DNA from: Rhodospirillales bacterium
Lineage (GTDB): Bacteria > Pseudomonadota > Alphaproteobacteria > Rhodospirillales > Casp-alpha2
Direction: 5' to 3'
Assembly: GCA_013203595.1 (NCBI GenBank)
Contig: JABMNT010000123.1
Location: 1-39,906, forward strand
DNA: 39,906 nt
Numbering within the stretch: position 1 is the stretch's first letter; each line of letters opens with the position of its first letter. The notes below the pieces were generated by a model, which was given only the letters and a program-made list of their open reading frames with translations, was not told the origin of the DNA and made no database searches. This document shows positions 7,555-16,101 of the stretch, piece by piece. The translations under genes were made by a program, and so were the position numbers.

Positions 7555-8502
7555 ATGACCACATTAAATTCGAACGCGACCGAACAACAGAGCCCGACAT
7601 TCGGCTTCTGGGTCTGGTTAATGGCGCCGGAACGGCGCGGTGCGCTGCTGATCACGCCGGCCATTGTACTGCTGTTCGCCATGAACATTTTGCCCTTGAT
7701 GTGGTCCTTTGGCCTGAGCTTTTTCCGCTACCGGGCGAACCGCTTAAATCCGCCTGAGTTTTTGGGCTGGGACAATATGTTCCGCAATTACGAAAAGGTG
7801 ACCAGTTCATCGGCAATCTGGGACAGTTTTCAGACCACGGCGATTATTGTTGCCGGCAGTGTGACCTTGCAGGTCATTATCGGTTTTCTGCTGGCCTTGA
7901 TGTTTGCCCGCGAGTTTCCGTTCCGCAAAATATTGCTGTCCATGGTGCTGACGCCGATGATGCTGTCGTTCGTTGCCGTTGGCGTTTTTTTCAAGTTCTT
8001 CTACGAGCCGAGCTTTGGCTTGCTCAGTCAGGCAATCCGCGTATTTACCGGCGAGCCCTATATTCTGTTGGGTACAAAATGGGGGTCCATTTGGGGGATT
8101 ATTATTGCCGATGCCTGGATGTGGTCGCCGTTTGTAATGCTGCTGGTGCTGGCCGGGCTGGTCAGTGTCCCCAAATATTTGTACGAAGCGGCGGACATTG
8201 ACCGGGCCTCCTGGTTCCGCCGGTTTCGCACCATTACCTTTCCCTATATCAAAAGCCTTTTGCTGCTGGCGGTGCTGTTTCGCACAATCGAGACCTTCAA
8301 GCTTTTTGATCTGGTCTACATCATCACCGAAGGCGGCCCCGGTTCGGCAACGGAAACCCTGTCGGTTTACGTCTACCGGCAGGGCTTTCAGTATTTCAGA
8401 ACCAGTGATGCGTCGGCCCTGGGCTACATCCTGCTGTTCGTCGTTATCGTTTTGACGAACCTGTATCTGTATGTGGTAAACCGCCGGTCCGAGGAGCTAT
8501 AG
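7555..8502 (+). CDS. Sugar ABC importer inner-membrane permease 1 (MalF-like)
   Basis: A CUT1 permease of about 315 residues with six predicted membrane helices, the first near LLITPAIVLLFAMNILPL. The EAA loop that docks the ATPase is visible as EAADIDRASWFRRF, followed by TITFPYIKS. The start is uncertain: ATG at 7555 or an in-frame GTG at 7546, neither with a good ribosome site. It is separated from the binding protein by the hairpin at 7469-7502, and its stop is two bases before the permease 2 start, so the two permeases are co-translated and should form the heterodimeric channel. Confidence 0.9.
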   Translation: MTTLNSNATEQQSPTFGFWVWLMAPERRGALLITPAIVLLFAMNILPLMWSFGLSFFRYRANRLNPPEFLGWDNMFRNYEKVTSSSAIWDSFQTTAIIVAGSVTLQVIIGFLLALMFAREFPFRKILLSMVLTPMMLSFVAVGVFFKFFYEPSFGLLSQAIRVFTGEPYILLGTKWGSIWGIIIADAWMWSPFVMLLVLAGLVSVPKYLYEAADIDRASWFRRFRTITFPYIKSLLLLAVLFRTIETFKLFDLVYIITEGGPGSATETLSVYVYRQGFQYFRTSDASALGYILLFVVIVLTNLYLYVVNRRSEEL

Positions 8503-8504
8503 AA

Positions 8505-9380
8505 ATGCGCTTTTTCAGGAAAAAACAAGGGATCGGTAAAGCCGGCGCGGGCTGGAGTCTGTTTGCCGGTGTTGTCAGTCTGATTTATTTCTTTCCCGTG
8601 CTGTGGATCATTCTGACCGCCTTCAAGACACGGACAGACACCCTGTCGATCCCGCCAAAATTTATCTTCACCCCGACCTTTGATAATTTTATCGCCGTGT
8701 TCTACCGGTCCGCCGCCTCGAGCCAGGACGCGGCCAGCACCGGCTTCGAGCTTTATTTCTTCAATTCCATCTTTATCGCCGGGACCAGCGTAATTCTGGC
8801 CTTGATTATCGGCACCCTGGCGTCCTACGGGTTTTCCCGCCATCCCCTGCGCGGCAACGACACCTACCTGTTTGTCATCCTGACGACGCGGATGCTGCCG
8901 CCGATCATTGCCATTATTCCCATCTTCCTGATGTTCCGCCTGAGCGGTTTGAGCGGAACCTATATCGGCATTATTTTACTCTATACAGCCTTTAACCTGC
9001 CGTTTTCCATCTGGATGATCAAAAGCTTCTTTGATGAAATATCGACAGATGTGGAAGATGCGGCGCGTATGGATGGCAGCAGGGACCGGGGTGTTTTCTT
9101 CAAGATTTGCCTGCCGCAGGTCAAGGCGGGTCTGGCGGCGACGGCGGTATTTGCCCTGATTCTGACCTGGAACGAGTTTCTGTTTGCCCTGCTGCTGACC
9201 GGCACCGATACCCGCACGGTGCCGGTGCAGATGGCCCGCACCCTGGGTGGGGAAATCGGCGTCGACTGGGGCCTGCTGGCGGCCATTGTCACCATCTTCC
9301 TGATCCCGGTGTTTGCCGTGACCTACATGCTGCAAAATCATCTGCTGCGGGGCGTTACCTTCGGCACAGTCAAGAAATAA
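8505..9380 (+). CDS. Sugar ABC importer inner-membrane permease 2 (MalG-like)
   Basis: A CUT1 permease of 291 residues with six hydrophobic segments, starting near FAGVVSLIYFFPVLWIIL. The EAA loop is EISTDVEDAARMDGSRD followed by LPQVKAG, matching the consensus for ATPase docking. The ribosome site GAGGAG (8491-8496) lies inside the end of permease 1. With permease 1 it forms the translocation path. The two ATPase genes bracket the permease pair, giving a five-gene importer plus a small membrane protein. Confidence 0.92.
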   Translation: MRFFRKKQGIGKAGAGWSLFAGVVSLIYFFPVLWIILTAFKTRTDTLSIPPKFIFTPTFDNFIAVFYRSAASSQDAASTGFELYFFNSIFIAGTSVILALIIGTLASYGFSRHPLRGNDTYLFVILTTRMLPPIIAIIPIFLMFRLSGLSGTYIGIILLYTAFNLPFSIWMIKSFFDEISTDVEDAARMDGSRDRGVFFKICLPQVKAGLAATAVFALILTWNEFLFALLLTGTDTRTVPVQMARTLGGEIGVDWGLLAAIVTIFLIPVFAVTYMLQNHLLRGVTFGTVKK

Positions 9381-9392
9381 CGGGGAGACGGC

Positions 9393-10484
9393 ATGGCATC
9401 GGGAATTCAAATTCGGCAAATGACCAAACGGTTCGGCGACCTGGTCGCCGTCAACGCGGTTGATCTCGATATCGATGATGGCGAGGTGCTTTGCCTGCTT
9501 GGCCCGAGCGGTTGTGGCAAGACAACGACGCTGCGCATGGTCGCCGGTCTGGAAGACGTCAGTGAAGGGGAAATCTGTATTGATGGCAACCGGGTCAATG
9601 ACATATCGACACCTGAGCGCAACGTTGCCATGGCCTTTCAGTTCTATGCCCTGTACCCGAGCATCACGGTGGCCGAAAACTTGTCCTACCCCCTGCACGC
9701 TGAACAGATAAGCAGGGCCGAAATCAAGGCGCGCATTGCCAGCGTCGCTGACAAGCTGGATCTGACGGAGGTGCTGAACCGTTATCCCAGTCAATTGGCC
9801 GAAGGGGAAAAGCAGCGGGTTGCCGTCGGCCGCGCGATCATCCGCAAGCCAAGCTGCTTTCTGTTCGACGAGCCGCTGAGCCGTCTGGATATCGAACTGC
9901 GTCAGCAAATGCGGACCAAGGTCAAGGAAGTGCTGGCCGGTCTTTCCAAGCCGACGGTCATTGTCACCCACGATCAAATCGAGGCGCTGACCATGGCTGA
10001 TCGCATCGCCGTCATGCGCGACGGTAAAATCGAGCAGGTGGCAACACCACACGATATATTTGCTGCCCCAAGCAATACCTTCGTTGCCGGTTTTATCGGT
10101 ACGCCGGGAATGAATTTGATTCCGTCGGTCATTGAAGGGGTTTCTGAGCGCGGTGAGCTGAAGTTGAACATCGATGGCCAGCACGTTGTCGTTGATGTCA
10201 ATGCGGGCGCCATGAATTTGCCCGTCGGCGCCAAGGTCACCCTGGGGGTTCGGCCCCGGTTCTTTGAAACCGTGGCCGAAAGCTCGGAAACGACCCTGAG
10301 CGGCAAGGTCGATATCATTGAGCCCATGGGGGCTGAAACGCTGTTCCACGTATTGGACGGGACACGGGAGTTGCGGGTTGTCATGGATCGAACGGTACGG
10401 TTCAAGGAAGGCGAAACAATTCATCTGGAGTTTCAGCCGAAGCTGACGCACGTGTTTGATGCGCAAGGGAGCCTGGTACAGTAA
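9393..10484 (+). CDS. Sugar ABC importer ATPase 2 (degenerate signature motif)
   Basis: A second MalK-like ATPase, 363 residues, with a C-terminal regulatory domain. Walker A is GPSGCGKTT (37-45), the Q-loop is Q83, Walker B is CFLFD with E160, and the switch His is present as H193 (VTHDQIEAL). The signature motif is LAEGE (135-139) instead of LSGGQ/E, so the Ser and first Gly that contact ATP across the dimer are replaced. This complements the defect of ATPase 1. GGGGAG upstream of ATG 9393 is a good ribosome site. The stop TAA shares its last A with the ATG of the next gene (TAATG). Paired ATPases are known in rhizobial GlpS/GlpT glycerol importers. Confidence 0.93.
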   Translation: MASGIQIRQMTKRFGDLVAVNAVDLDIDDGEVLCLLGPSGCGKTTTLRMVAGLEDVSEGEICIDGNRVNDISTPERNVAMAFQFYALYPSITVAENLSYPLHAEQISRAEIKARIASVADKLDLTEVLNRYPSQLAEGEKQRVAVGRAIIRKPSCFLFDEPLSRLDIELRQQMRTKVKEVLAGLSKPTVIVTHDQIEALTMADRIAVMRDGKIEQVATPHDIFAAPSNTFVAGFIGTPGMNLIPSVIEGVSERGELKLNIDGQHVVVDVNAGAMNLPVGAKVTLGVRPRFFETVAESSETTLSGKVDIIEPMGAETLFHVLDGTRELRVVMDRTVRFKEGETIHLEFQPKLTHVFDAQGSLVQ

Positions 10485-10819
10485 TGACGGAGCAATCGAT
10501 ACCGCTTGGCAAAGCCGGTAAAACGCCCGGAATGGGTCGCACCCTGGCGCGCAGGCTGGAATACGGACTTGTAATTCTATGTCTGCTGGCGCTGGCCGCC
10601 ATCTTCCAGCCGTTTAGCAAACTGGTCTATGGGATCGGCTCCGGCCTGATTATTTTCGCCGGGCTGGCCTTTAACCTGATGCCCTTTTGTGACCCGGCGA
10701 AACCGATCACGGCCGTTTACCGGACGGCGATCATCGTCGCTGTGGTGTTTATTGTTGTATCACTTTTGGCAATTGGTTCGGCGGAGCTTTATGGTGTCTA
10801 TTTGCGCCATTCGCGATGA
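10484..10819 (+). CDS. Small three-helix membrane protein of the ABC operon, unknown function
   Basis: A 111-residue protein with a basic N-terminal region (about 25 residues) and three hydrophobic segments at about 27-43, 47-66 and 78-99. I do not recognise its family. Its ATG overlaps the stop of ATPase 2 by one base (TAATG), so it is translationally coupled to the transporter. It may be an accessory subunit of the importer, comparable in position and size to the small membrane protein (GlpU) in the rhizobial GlpSTPQUV glycerol system. That comparison rests on context, not on recognised homology. Confidence 0.75.
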   Translation: MTEQSIPLGKAGKTPGMGRTLARRLEYGLVILCLLALAAIFQPFSKLVYGIGSGLIIFAGLAFNLMPFCDPAKPITAVYRTAIIVAVVFIVVSLLAIGSAELYGVYLRHSR

Positions 10820-10863
10820 GCCGTCGCCGCCACATATATAGAGAATAACGGATACTCGTCGCC

Positions 10864-12342
10864 ATGTATTTAGGTCTTGATATCGGAACATCCGGCGTAA
10901 AAGCAGTGCTTGTTGATGCGCAGCAGGTGATTGTCGGCCAGGCGACAGCGCCGCTGGCGGTGTCGCGGCCGCAGGTTCTGTGGTCGGAACAGGACCCGGA
11001 CGACTGGTGGCGGGCGGTCGAGGCGGCGGTCAGCCAGTTAAAGGCCCGCAACCCCAAAGACCTGTCGGCTGTTGACGGGATCGGCCTGTCGGGTCAGATG
11101 CACGGCGCAACATTGCTCGACGATACCGGCAAACCGCTGCGCCCGGCCATTCTCTGGAACGACGGGCGGGCGATGGCGGCCTGTGCGGAGATCGAACGGC
11201 GCGAACCGGCGTCACGCCAGATCACCGGCAATCTGGCCATGCCCGGGTTTACCGCGCCGAAACTTGTCTGGGTGGCTGAAAATGAACCGGAGATATTTTC
11301 CAGAACCGCAAAAGTCCTGTTGCCGAAGGACTATGTGCGATACCACCTGACCGGCGATTTTGTTTCGGAAATGTCCGATGCGGCCGGCACCTTGTGGCTG
11401 GATGTGGAAAAGCGTGACTGGTCGGATGCCATGCTGCGGGCCAGTGGCCTGACCCGCGCCCAGATGCCCCGGCTGGTTGAAGGCAGCGAAAGTTCCGGCC
11501 AGCTTCGCCGGTCGCTCGCCGCCCAGTGGGGGATGGGCCCGCATGTCCGTGTTGCCGGTGGCGCCGGCGATAATGCGGCCGGTGCTGTGGGTGTCGGAAC
11601 GGTTGTGCCCGGCCGGGCGTTTATATCGCTGGGCACCTCCGGGGTTTATTTTGTCGCGAACGCCGCCTATTCCCCAAATCCGGCCGGGGCTGTGCACGCC
11701 TTTTGCCATTGCCTGCCGAACCTCTGGCACCAAATGAGCGTGATCCTGAGTGCCGCCAGTTGCCTGACCTGGGTCAGTCACTTGACCGGCGCCGCCTCGG
11801 AGGCGGCTTTGCTTGATGAAATCGAAGCGGCCGGTGGCGGTTTGTCGACGCCCCAGTTTCTGCCCTATTTATCGGGCGAGCGGACCCCCCATAACGATCC
11901 GCAGGCGAAAGGCGTATTCTTCGGCCTGACTCACGACCATGGCCGGGCGGCGCTCGGCCGTGCGGTCCTCGAGGGTGTTGCCTTTGCTTTCGCCGATGGT
12001 CAGCAGGTGCTGCTGGATGCCGGTGCAAACATCGATTCGGTATCGGTTATCGGCGGTGGTGCACGCAGTCTGGTGTGGGGCAAGATTCTGGCCAGCGTCC
12101 TTGAGCGAGAACTGGTGTACCACAAAGACGCCGACGTCGGCCCCGCCTATGGGGCGGCCCGCCTGGCCAGACTGGCGGTAACAGGAGAAGCGCCAGCCGA
12201 TATCTGCAGCCAGCCGGATGTGGCACATGTGGTCGCGCCGGACCCCGGCCTGCAGCAGCAATATCACGCCAAATTAATTGAATACCGACAGCTTTACAGG
12301 GCGTTGCGGCCTCTTTTTGCGGCGTCGGACCGTACCCATTGA
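10864..12342 (+). CDS. xylB: Xylulokinase
   Basis: A FGGY-family kinase of 492 residues that phosphorylates D-xylulose to xylulose 5-phosphate, the entry to the pentose phosphate pathway. The N-terminal phosphate-binding loop is LGLDIGTSGVKAVLVD. The substrate-site motif GLSGQMHGATLLD, the LWNDGR motif and the catalytic base D236 in AGGAGDNAAGAVG match XylB. The C-terminal ATP-binding GGGARS motif is near residues 398-403. It sits 44 bases after the small membrane protein and 18 bases before xylA, in the order import, kinase, isomerase. The ATG at 10864 has only a weak ribosome site but begins at the conserved start of the fold. Confidence 0.95.
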   Translation: MYLGLDIGTSGVKAVLVDAQQVIVGQATAPLAVSRPQVLWSEQDPDDWWRAVEAAVSQLKARNPKDLSAVDGIGLSGQMHGATLLDDTGKPLRPAILWNDGRAMAACAEIERREPASRQITGNLAMPGFTAPKLVWVAENEPEIFSRTAKVLLPKDYVRYHLTGDFVSEMSDAAGTLWLDVEKRDWSDAMLRASGLTRAQMPRLVEGSESSGQLRRSLAAQWGMGPHVRVAGGAGDNAAGAVGVGTVVPGRAFISLGTSGVYFVANAAYSPNPAGAVHAFCHCLPNLWHQMSVILSAASCLTWVSHLTGAASEAALLDEIEAAGGGLSTPQFLPYLSGERTPHNDPQAKGVFFGLTHDHGRAALGRAVLEGVAFAFADGQQVLLDAGANIDSVSVIGGGARSLVWGKILASVLERELVYHKDADVGPAYGAARLARLAVTGEAPADICSQPDVAHVVAPDPGLQQQYHAKLIEYRQLYRALRPLFAASDRTH

Positions 12343-12360
12343 ATTGAAAAGGACAGGGAC

Positions 12361-13671
12361 ATGACTTATTTTACAGGCGTCGAAAAAATCAAATTTGAAG
12401 GCAGGGAAAGCGAAAATCCGTTGGCTTACAAGTGGTATGACAAAGACCGGCTGGTTATGGGCAAATCCATGCAGGAGCATCTGCGCTTTGCCGTTTGCTA
12501 CTGGCACACCTTCTGCTGGCCGGGAACCGACCCGTTTGGTGGTGCCACGCTCCTGCGGCCATGGATGAGCGATGGGGATTCCATGGCCATGGCCGAAATG
12601 AAGTTAGAAGTAGCCTTCGAGTTTTTCGAGAAGCTGGGAGTTCCCTATTACTGTTTTCACGACCGGGATGTGGCGCCCGAAGGGGCGAGCCTGGCCGAAA
12701 GCAATGCAAACCTCGACCATATTGTCGATTTGATGGAGCAGCATATCGCGCGGACTGGTGTAAAACTGTTATGGGGGACGGCGAACCTGTTCTCGCACCG
12801 GCGCTTTATGGCCGGTTCAGGCACCAATCCGGACCCCGAGGTCTTTGCCTATGCGGCAGCCCAGGTCAAACAGGCCATGGATTCAACCCATCGCCTGGGT
12901 GGTGCCAATTATGTACTTTGGGGCGGGCGTGAAGGTTACGATACGCTGCTGAATACGGACCTCAAACAGGAAGCCGATCAGTTGGGCCGATTCATGAACC
13001 TTGTGGTTGAACACAAGCATAAAATCGGCTTTACCGGGACCATCCTGATCGAGCCAAAACCCCAGGAACCGACCAAACACCAATATGACTATGACAGTGC
13101 GACCGTGCACGGATTTCTGCAGAAATACGGCCTTGAGGGCGAGATATTCCTGAATATCGAGGCCAACCATGCAACCCTGGCAGGGCACAGTTTCGAGCAT
13201 GAACTTTCCTATGCGACAGCCAATGGAATCATGGGCAGCATCGATATGAACCGGGGAGATCCGCAAAACATGTGGGATACCGACCAGTTTCCAAATTCGG
13301 TTCCGGAAGTGGCAATGGCGTTGTACATCATTATGAACGCCGGCGGATTTAAGACCGGTGGCGTCAATTTTGATGCCAAGCTGCGCCGTCAGTCGATCGA
13401 TCCGGAAGACCTGTTCCATGCCCATATCGGGGCCATGGATGTCTGTGCGCGCGGTCTGCTGATTGCTGCCGCCATGATCGAGGACGGCCGTCTGGAATCC
13501 AGTCGTGCGCATCGATATGCTGGCTGGCAAAGTGAATTTGGTCAGGATATGCTGGCTGGAAAATTGACCATGGAAGATATTTCCGCGCGCGTGATTTCTG
13601 AAAACCTGGATCCGCAACCGGTCTCCGGTGGTCAGGAGAAACTGGAAAACCTGGTGAACAGGTTCTTATAG
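12361..13671 (+). CDS. xylA: Xylose isomerase
   Basis: A class II xylose isomerase of 436 residues that interconverts D-xylose and D-xylulose; related enzymes also act on glucose. All active-site and metal positions of the Escherichia coli enzyme are present: H100 and D103 (CFHDRD), E231 ([13 protein letters not shown]), E267 and H270 ([12 protein letters not shown]), D295 (GSIDMNRGD), D306 and D308 (WDTDQFPN), and D338 (NFDAK). The [16 protein letters not shown] stretch is diagnostic. AGGACAGGGAC upstream provides the ribosome site. With xylB it completes the isomerase route of xylose catabolism. Confidence 0.97.
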   Translation: MTYFTGVEKIKFEGRESENPLAYKWYDKDRLVMGKSMQEHLRFAVCYWHTFCWPGTDPFGGATLLRPWMSDGDSMAMAEMKLEVAFEFFEKLGVPYYCFHDRDVAPEGASLAESNANLDHIVDLMEQHIARTGVKLLWGTANLFSHRRFMAGSGTNPDPEVFAYAAAQVKQAMDSTHRLGGANYVLWGGREGYDTLLNTDLKQEADQLGRFMNLVVEHKHKIGFTGTILIEPKPQEPTKHQYDYDSATVHGFLQKYGLEGEIFLNIEANHATLAGHSFEHELSYATANGIMGSIDMNRGDPQNMWDTDQFPNSVPEVAMALYIIMNAGGFKTGGVNFDAKLRRQSIDPEDLFHAHIGAMDVCARGLLIAAAMIEDGRLESSRAHRYAGWQSEFGQDMLAGKLTMEDISARVISENLDPQPVSGGQEKLENLVNRFL

Positions 13672-13689
13672 GATCGGATCTGGCACGCA

Positions 13690-14655
13690 ATGGTTACGGC
13701 AATACCTGATATCGTCGCCGACGTCGGCGGTACCAACGCGCGATTTGCCCTGGTACATCCGGGGACGACGGACGTCTTTAACACCGATACCTTGCAGGTC
13801 AGGGATTTCGGCACGATTACGGACGCCTTCCGCCTCTACATGAAAAAGCAGGGGCTGAGCGAGGCCGTTCGGGCCTGTGTTGCCCTGGCCGGACCTGTCG
13901 AGGGCGACCAGTTGCAGCTGACCAACGGTAACTGGGCATTTTCCAAGGAGACGACCCGTGCCGAATTGCGGTTTGAGCGTCTGCTTTTCATAAATGATTT
14001 CAAGGCACAGGCCGCTGCCATTCCCTACCTCAAGGACGATCAACTGGTGATGCTGGGCGGCCGGGCCGCCATTGACGGGCGCTCCCGGGTGATCATTGGG
14101 CCGGGAACGGGACTGGGAGTTGCCGGTGCCGTGGCAACCGGTGACGGCTATGTAATCGTGGAGGGTGAAGGTGGTCATATCGGGCTTTCTCCGACATCGG
14201 ACCGGGAGATCGCGGTTCATGAAAAACTGCTCCAACGATATGGGCGGGTTTCTGCCGAACGCATCATCTGTGGCCCGGGTCTGCGCAATTTATACCGGAT
14301 TTTGCAGGAACTGGACGGGGTTGCAGCGGTCGAGCGGACCGAGGCGCAGGTTGTGGCTGAGGCGGTCAATGGTGAAAGTGAAATTTGCCGGGAGGCACTG
14401 GATATTTTCCTCGCCTATCTGGGGGCTGTCGCCGGCGATCTGGCCCTGACCTTTGGTGCCTTCGGTGGCGTCTATATTGCCGGCGGGATCGTGCCCCGGG
14501 TAAGGGATCACGTCAAAGGGTCCCAGTTTCGATCGCGCTTTGAGGCCAAGGGCCGGATGGCCCATCTGGTCCGGGATATTCCCACCTATCTGGTGATGTC
14601 GCAGGATGCCGGATTGATCGGCGCCGCCGCCTGTTTGAAAGAAGTCCGGGCCTGA
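13690..14655 (+). CDS. glk: Glucokinase (proteobacterial Glk family)
   Basis: A protein of 321 residues that uses ATP to make glucose 6-phosphate. It has the Glk phosphate loop DVGGTNARFAL (11-21), catalytic base D103 in INDFKAQAAAIPYL, the adenosine-side GPGTGLGVAGA motif (138-148) and the glucose-binding EGEGGHIGLSPT segment (158-169). It starts 18 bases after the xylA stop, in the same operon. A glucokinase at the end of a xylose operon suggests that the imported substrate releases glucose as well as xylose, or that the isomerase and dehydrogenase genes at the front end in glucose. Confidence 0.94.
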   Translation: MVTAIPDIVADVGGTNARFALVHPGTTDVFNTDTLQVRDFGTITDAFRLYMKKQGLSEAVRACVALAGPVEGDQLQLTNGNWAFSKETTRAELRFERLLFINDFKAQAAAIPYLKDDQLVMLGGRAAIDGRSRVIIGPGTGLGVAGAVATGDGYVIVEGEGGHIGLSPTSDREIAVHEKLLQRYGRVSAERIICGPGLRNLYRILQELDGVAAVERTEAQVVAEAVNGESEICREALDIFLAYLGAVAGDLALTFGAFGGVYIAGGIVPRVRDHVKGSQFRSRFEAKGRMAHLVRDIPTYLVMSQDAGLIGAAACLKEVRA

Positions 14656-14758
14656 AAAAAGCCCATAGATATGTGGAAAAACGCCCGGAAATTGGGGTAA
14701 AATCGGCTTAGTGTTACGCGTCGCCTACAGGTAAGGAAATGCAACAGGAGGAAGACAA

Positions 14759-16033
14759 ATGGCCAATACAATTATAACCAACGCACGGATATTGGATTGT
14801 ACCGGTGCAGATCCCTTTGCCGGGGAAATCGAAATCCAGGGTAATCGCATAAAGACCGTTGCCCGCGACGGAAATGCCATCACGCGTACCGACCACGAGG
14901 TCGTCGACGCCGGCGGGGCGACCTTGATGCCGGGGATGGTGGAAGCCCATGCCCATCCCAGCTTCCATAACATTACCTCCTTTGAAGATATCGGGGACAC
15001 GCCGCCGGAGGAGCATACCCTGTGGACCGCCCATTACGCGAAAGTGCTGTTCGAACAGGGCTTCACCAGTTTGTTTGGTGCCGCCTCGGCCCGGCCACGG
15101 GTCGAAGTGGCGGTTCGCGATTTTATCAACAACGGGATCATTGCCGGCCCCAGGATGCTGGTTGCCAGCCCGGAACTGACGCCAACCGGCAATCTGGGAG
15201 ATTGCGGCCGGCGACACCAGCACCGGTCAACCTTCGGTCTGGTCTGCGATGGCTATGACGAATACCTGAAAGCGGCGCGCGAATGTGCGCGTGACGGGGT
15301 CGACACCCTGAAGATCAATCCGTCCGGTGACCAGCTCATGCCCCTCGGCAAAGCCACGGATACGGTTATGACAGAACAGGAAGTGGCTGCCGTTGCGCAC
15401 GTGGCCCATAGTTACGGGCGGCGGTTTGCGGCCCATGCGCGCAGCGCCGGCTCCGTAAAATTGTGCGTGAAATACGGCGTCGACGTGATTTATCACGCCA
15501 CTATGATCGATGAGGAAGCCATGGATCTGCTGGAGGCTCATAAGGATGAGGTGTTTGTCGCACCGACTCTGGGTGTCACCTATGCGGCGACCTATGAAGC
15601 GGCGGAATACGGGCTGACGCCCGAGGTCGTTGAAGCCGCAGGCGTAAAGAACGAACTGGAAATCGGCGCCCGCAACATGGCTGAGCTGCATAAACGCGGT
15701 GTCCGTATCCTGCCCGGTGGCGACTACGGCCTGATCTGGAACCCCAACGGAACCGATGCCCGCGATATTGAACATTTTGTGAAGCTGATCGGCATGTCGT
15801 CGATGGACGCCATCCTCTCGGCAACCAAGCTGGGTGGCCAGATTATGGGCATGGGTGGTGAATTGGGTCAGGTCAAGGAAGGCTTTCTCGCTGACTTGCT
15901 GCTGGTCGATGGAGATCCCCTTAAAGACGTTGCGATCCTGCAGGATAAGAATAAGCTGCTGATGATCATGAAAGACGGTGTCATGTTCAAGGATCCCGGT
16001 GCGACACCACACCGGCAGTCCCAAGCCGCCTGA
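14759..16033 (+). CDS. Metal-dependent amidohydrolase (prolidase/imidazolonepropionase-like)
   Basis: A cytoplasmic amidohydrolase-superfamily enzyme of 424 residues. The binuclear metal site is visible: H64 and H66 (VEAHAHPS), candidate carboxylated Lys K185 (DTLKINPSG), H226 (FAAHARS), H246 (IYHATMID) and catalytic D322 (LPGGDYG). N- and C-terminal beta-sandwich segments frame the barrel (ITNARILD at the start, FLADLLLVDGDP near the end). The K-I-x-x-S-G form is common in the dipeptidase or lactam/hydantoin-like hydrolase branch, so the substrate is probably an amide, cyclic amide or dipeptide. AGGAGGAAG precedes ATG 14759. The 103-base gap after glk and the changed theme suggest a separate transcription unit. 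Confidence 0.85.
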   Translation: MANTIITNARILDCTGADPFAGEIEIQGNRIKTVARDGNAITRTDHEVVDAGGATLMPGMVEAHAHPSFHNITSFEDIGDTPPEEHTLWTAHYAKVLFEQGFTSLFGAASARPRVEVAVRDFINNGIIAGPRMLVASPELTPTGNLGDCGRRHQHRSTFGLVCDGYDEYLKAARECARDGVDTLKINPSGDQLMPLGKATDTVMTEQEVAAVAHVAHSYGRRFAAHARSAGSVKLCVKYGVDVIYHATMIDEEAMDLLEAHKDEVFVAPTLGVTYAATYEAAEYGLTPEVVEAAGVKNELEIGARNMAELHKRGVRILPGGDYGLIWNPNGTDARDIEHFVKLIGMSSMDAILSATKLGGQIMGMGGELGQVKEGFLADLLLVDGDPLKDVAILQDKNKLLMIMKDGVMFKDPGATPHRQSQAA

Positions 16034-16050
16034 TCGGACCAGCCCCTGGT

Positions 16051-16075
16051 GGCGGCGCGAGAGCCGGGCGCTGCC
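16051..16075 (+). promoter_or_regulatory. Hairpin after the amidohydrolase gene
   Basis: GGCGGCGC (16051-16058) pairs with GCGCTGCC (16068-16075), including one G-U pair, around a 9-base loop. No T-run follows, so it is at best a weak terminator or a processing/stability element between the amidohydrolase and the PfkB-type kinase. Confidence 0.4.
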
Positions 16076-16101
16076 ATTTAGCTGCATAAAGGAAAACCGG
16101 A

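Noticed and set aside
8976-10466. A 496-codon open frame on the minus strand opposite permease 2 and ATPase 2
   Set aside because: It is antisense to two clear ABC genes, its translation shows no recognisable domain, and its openness follows from the codon bias of the sense genes.
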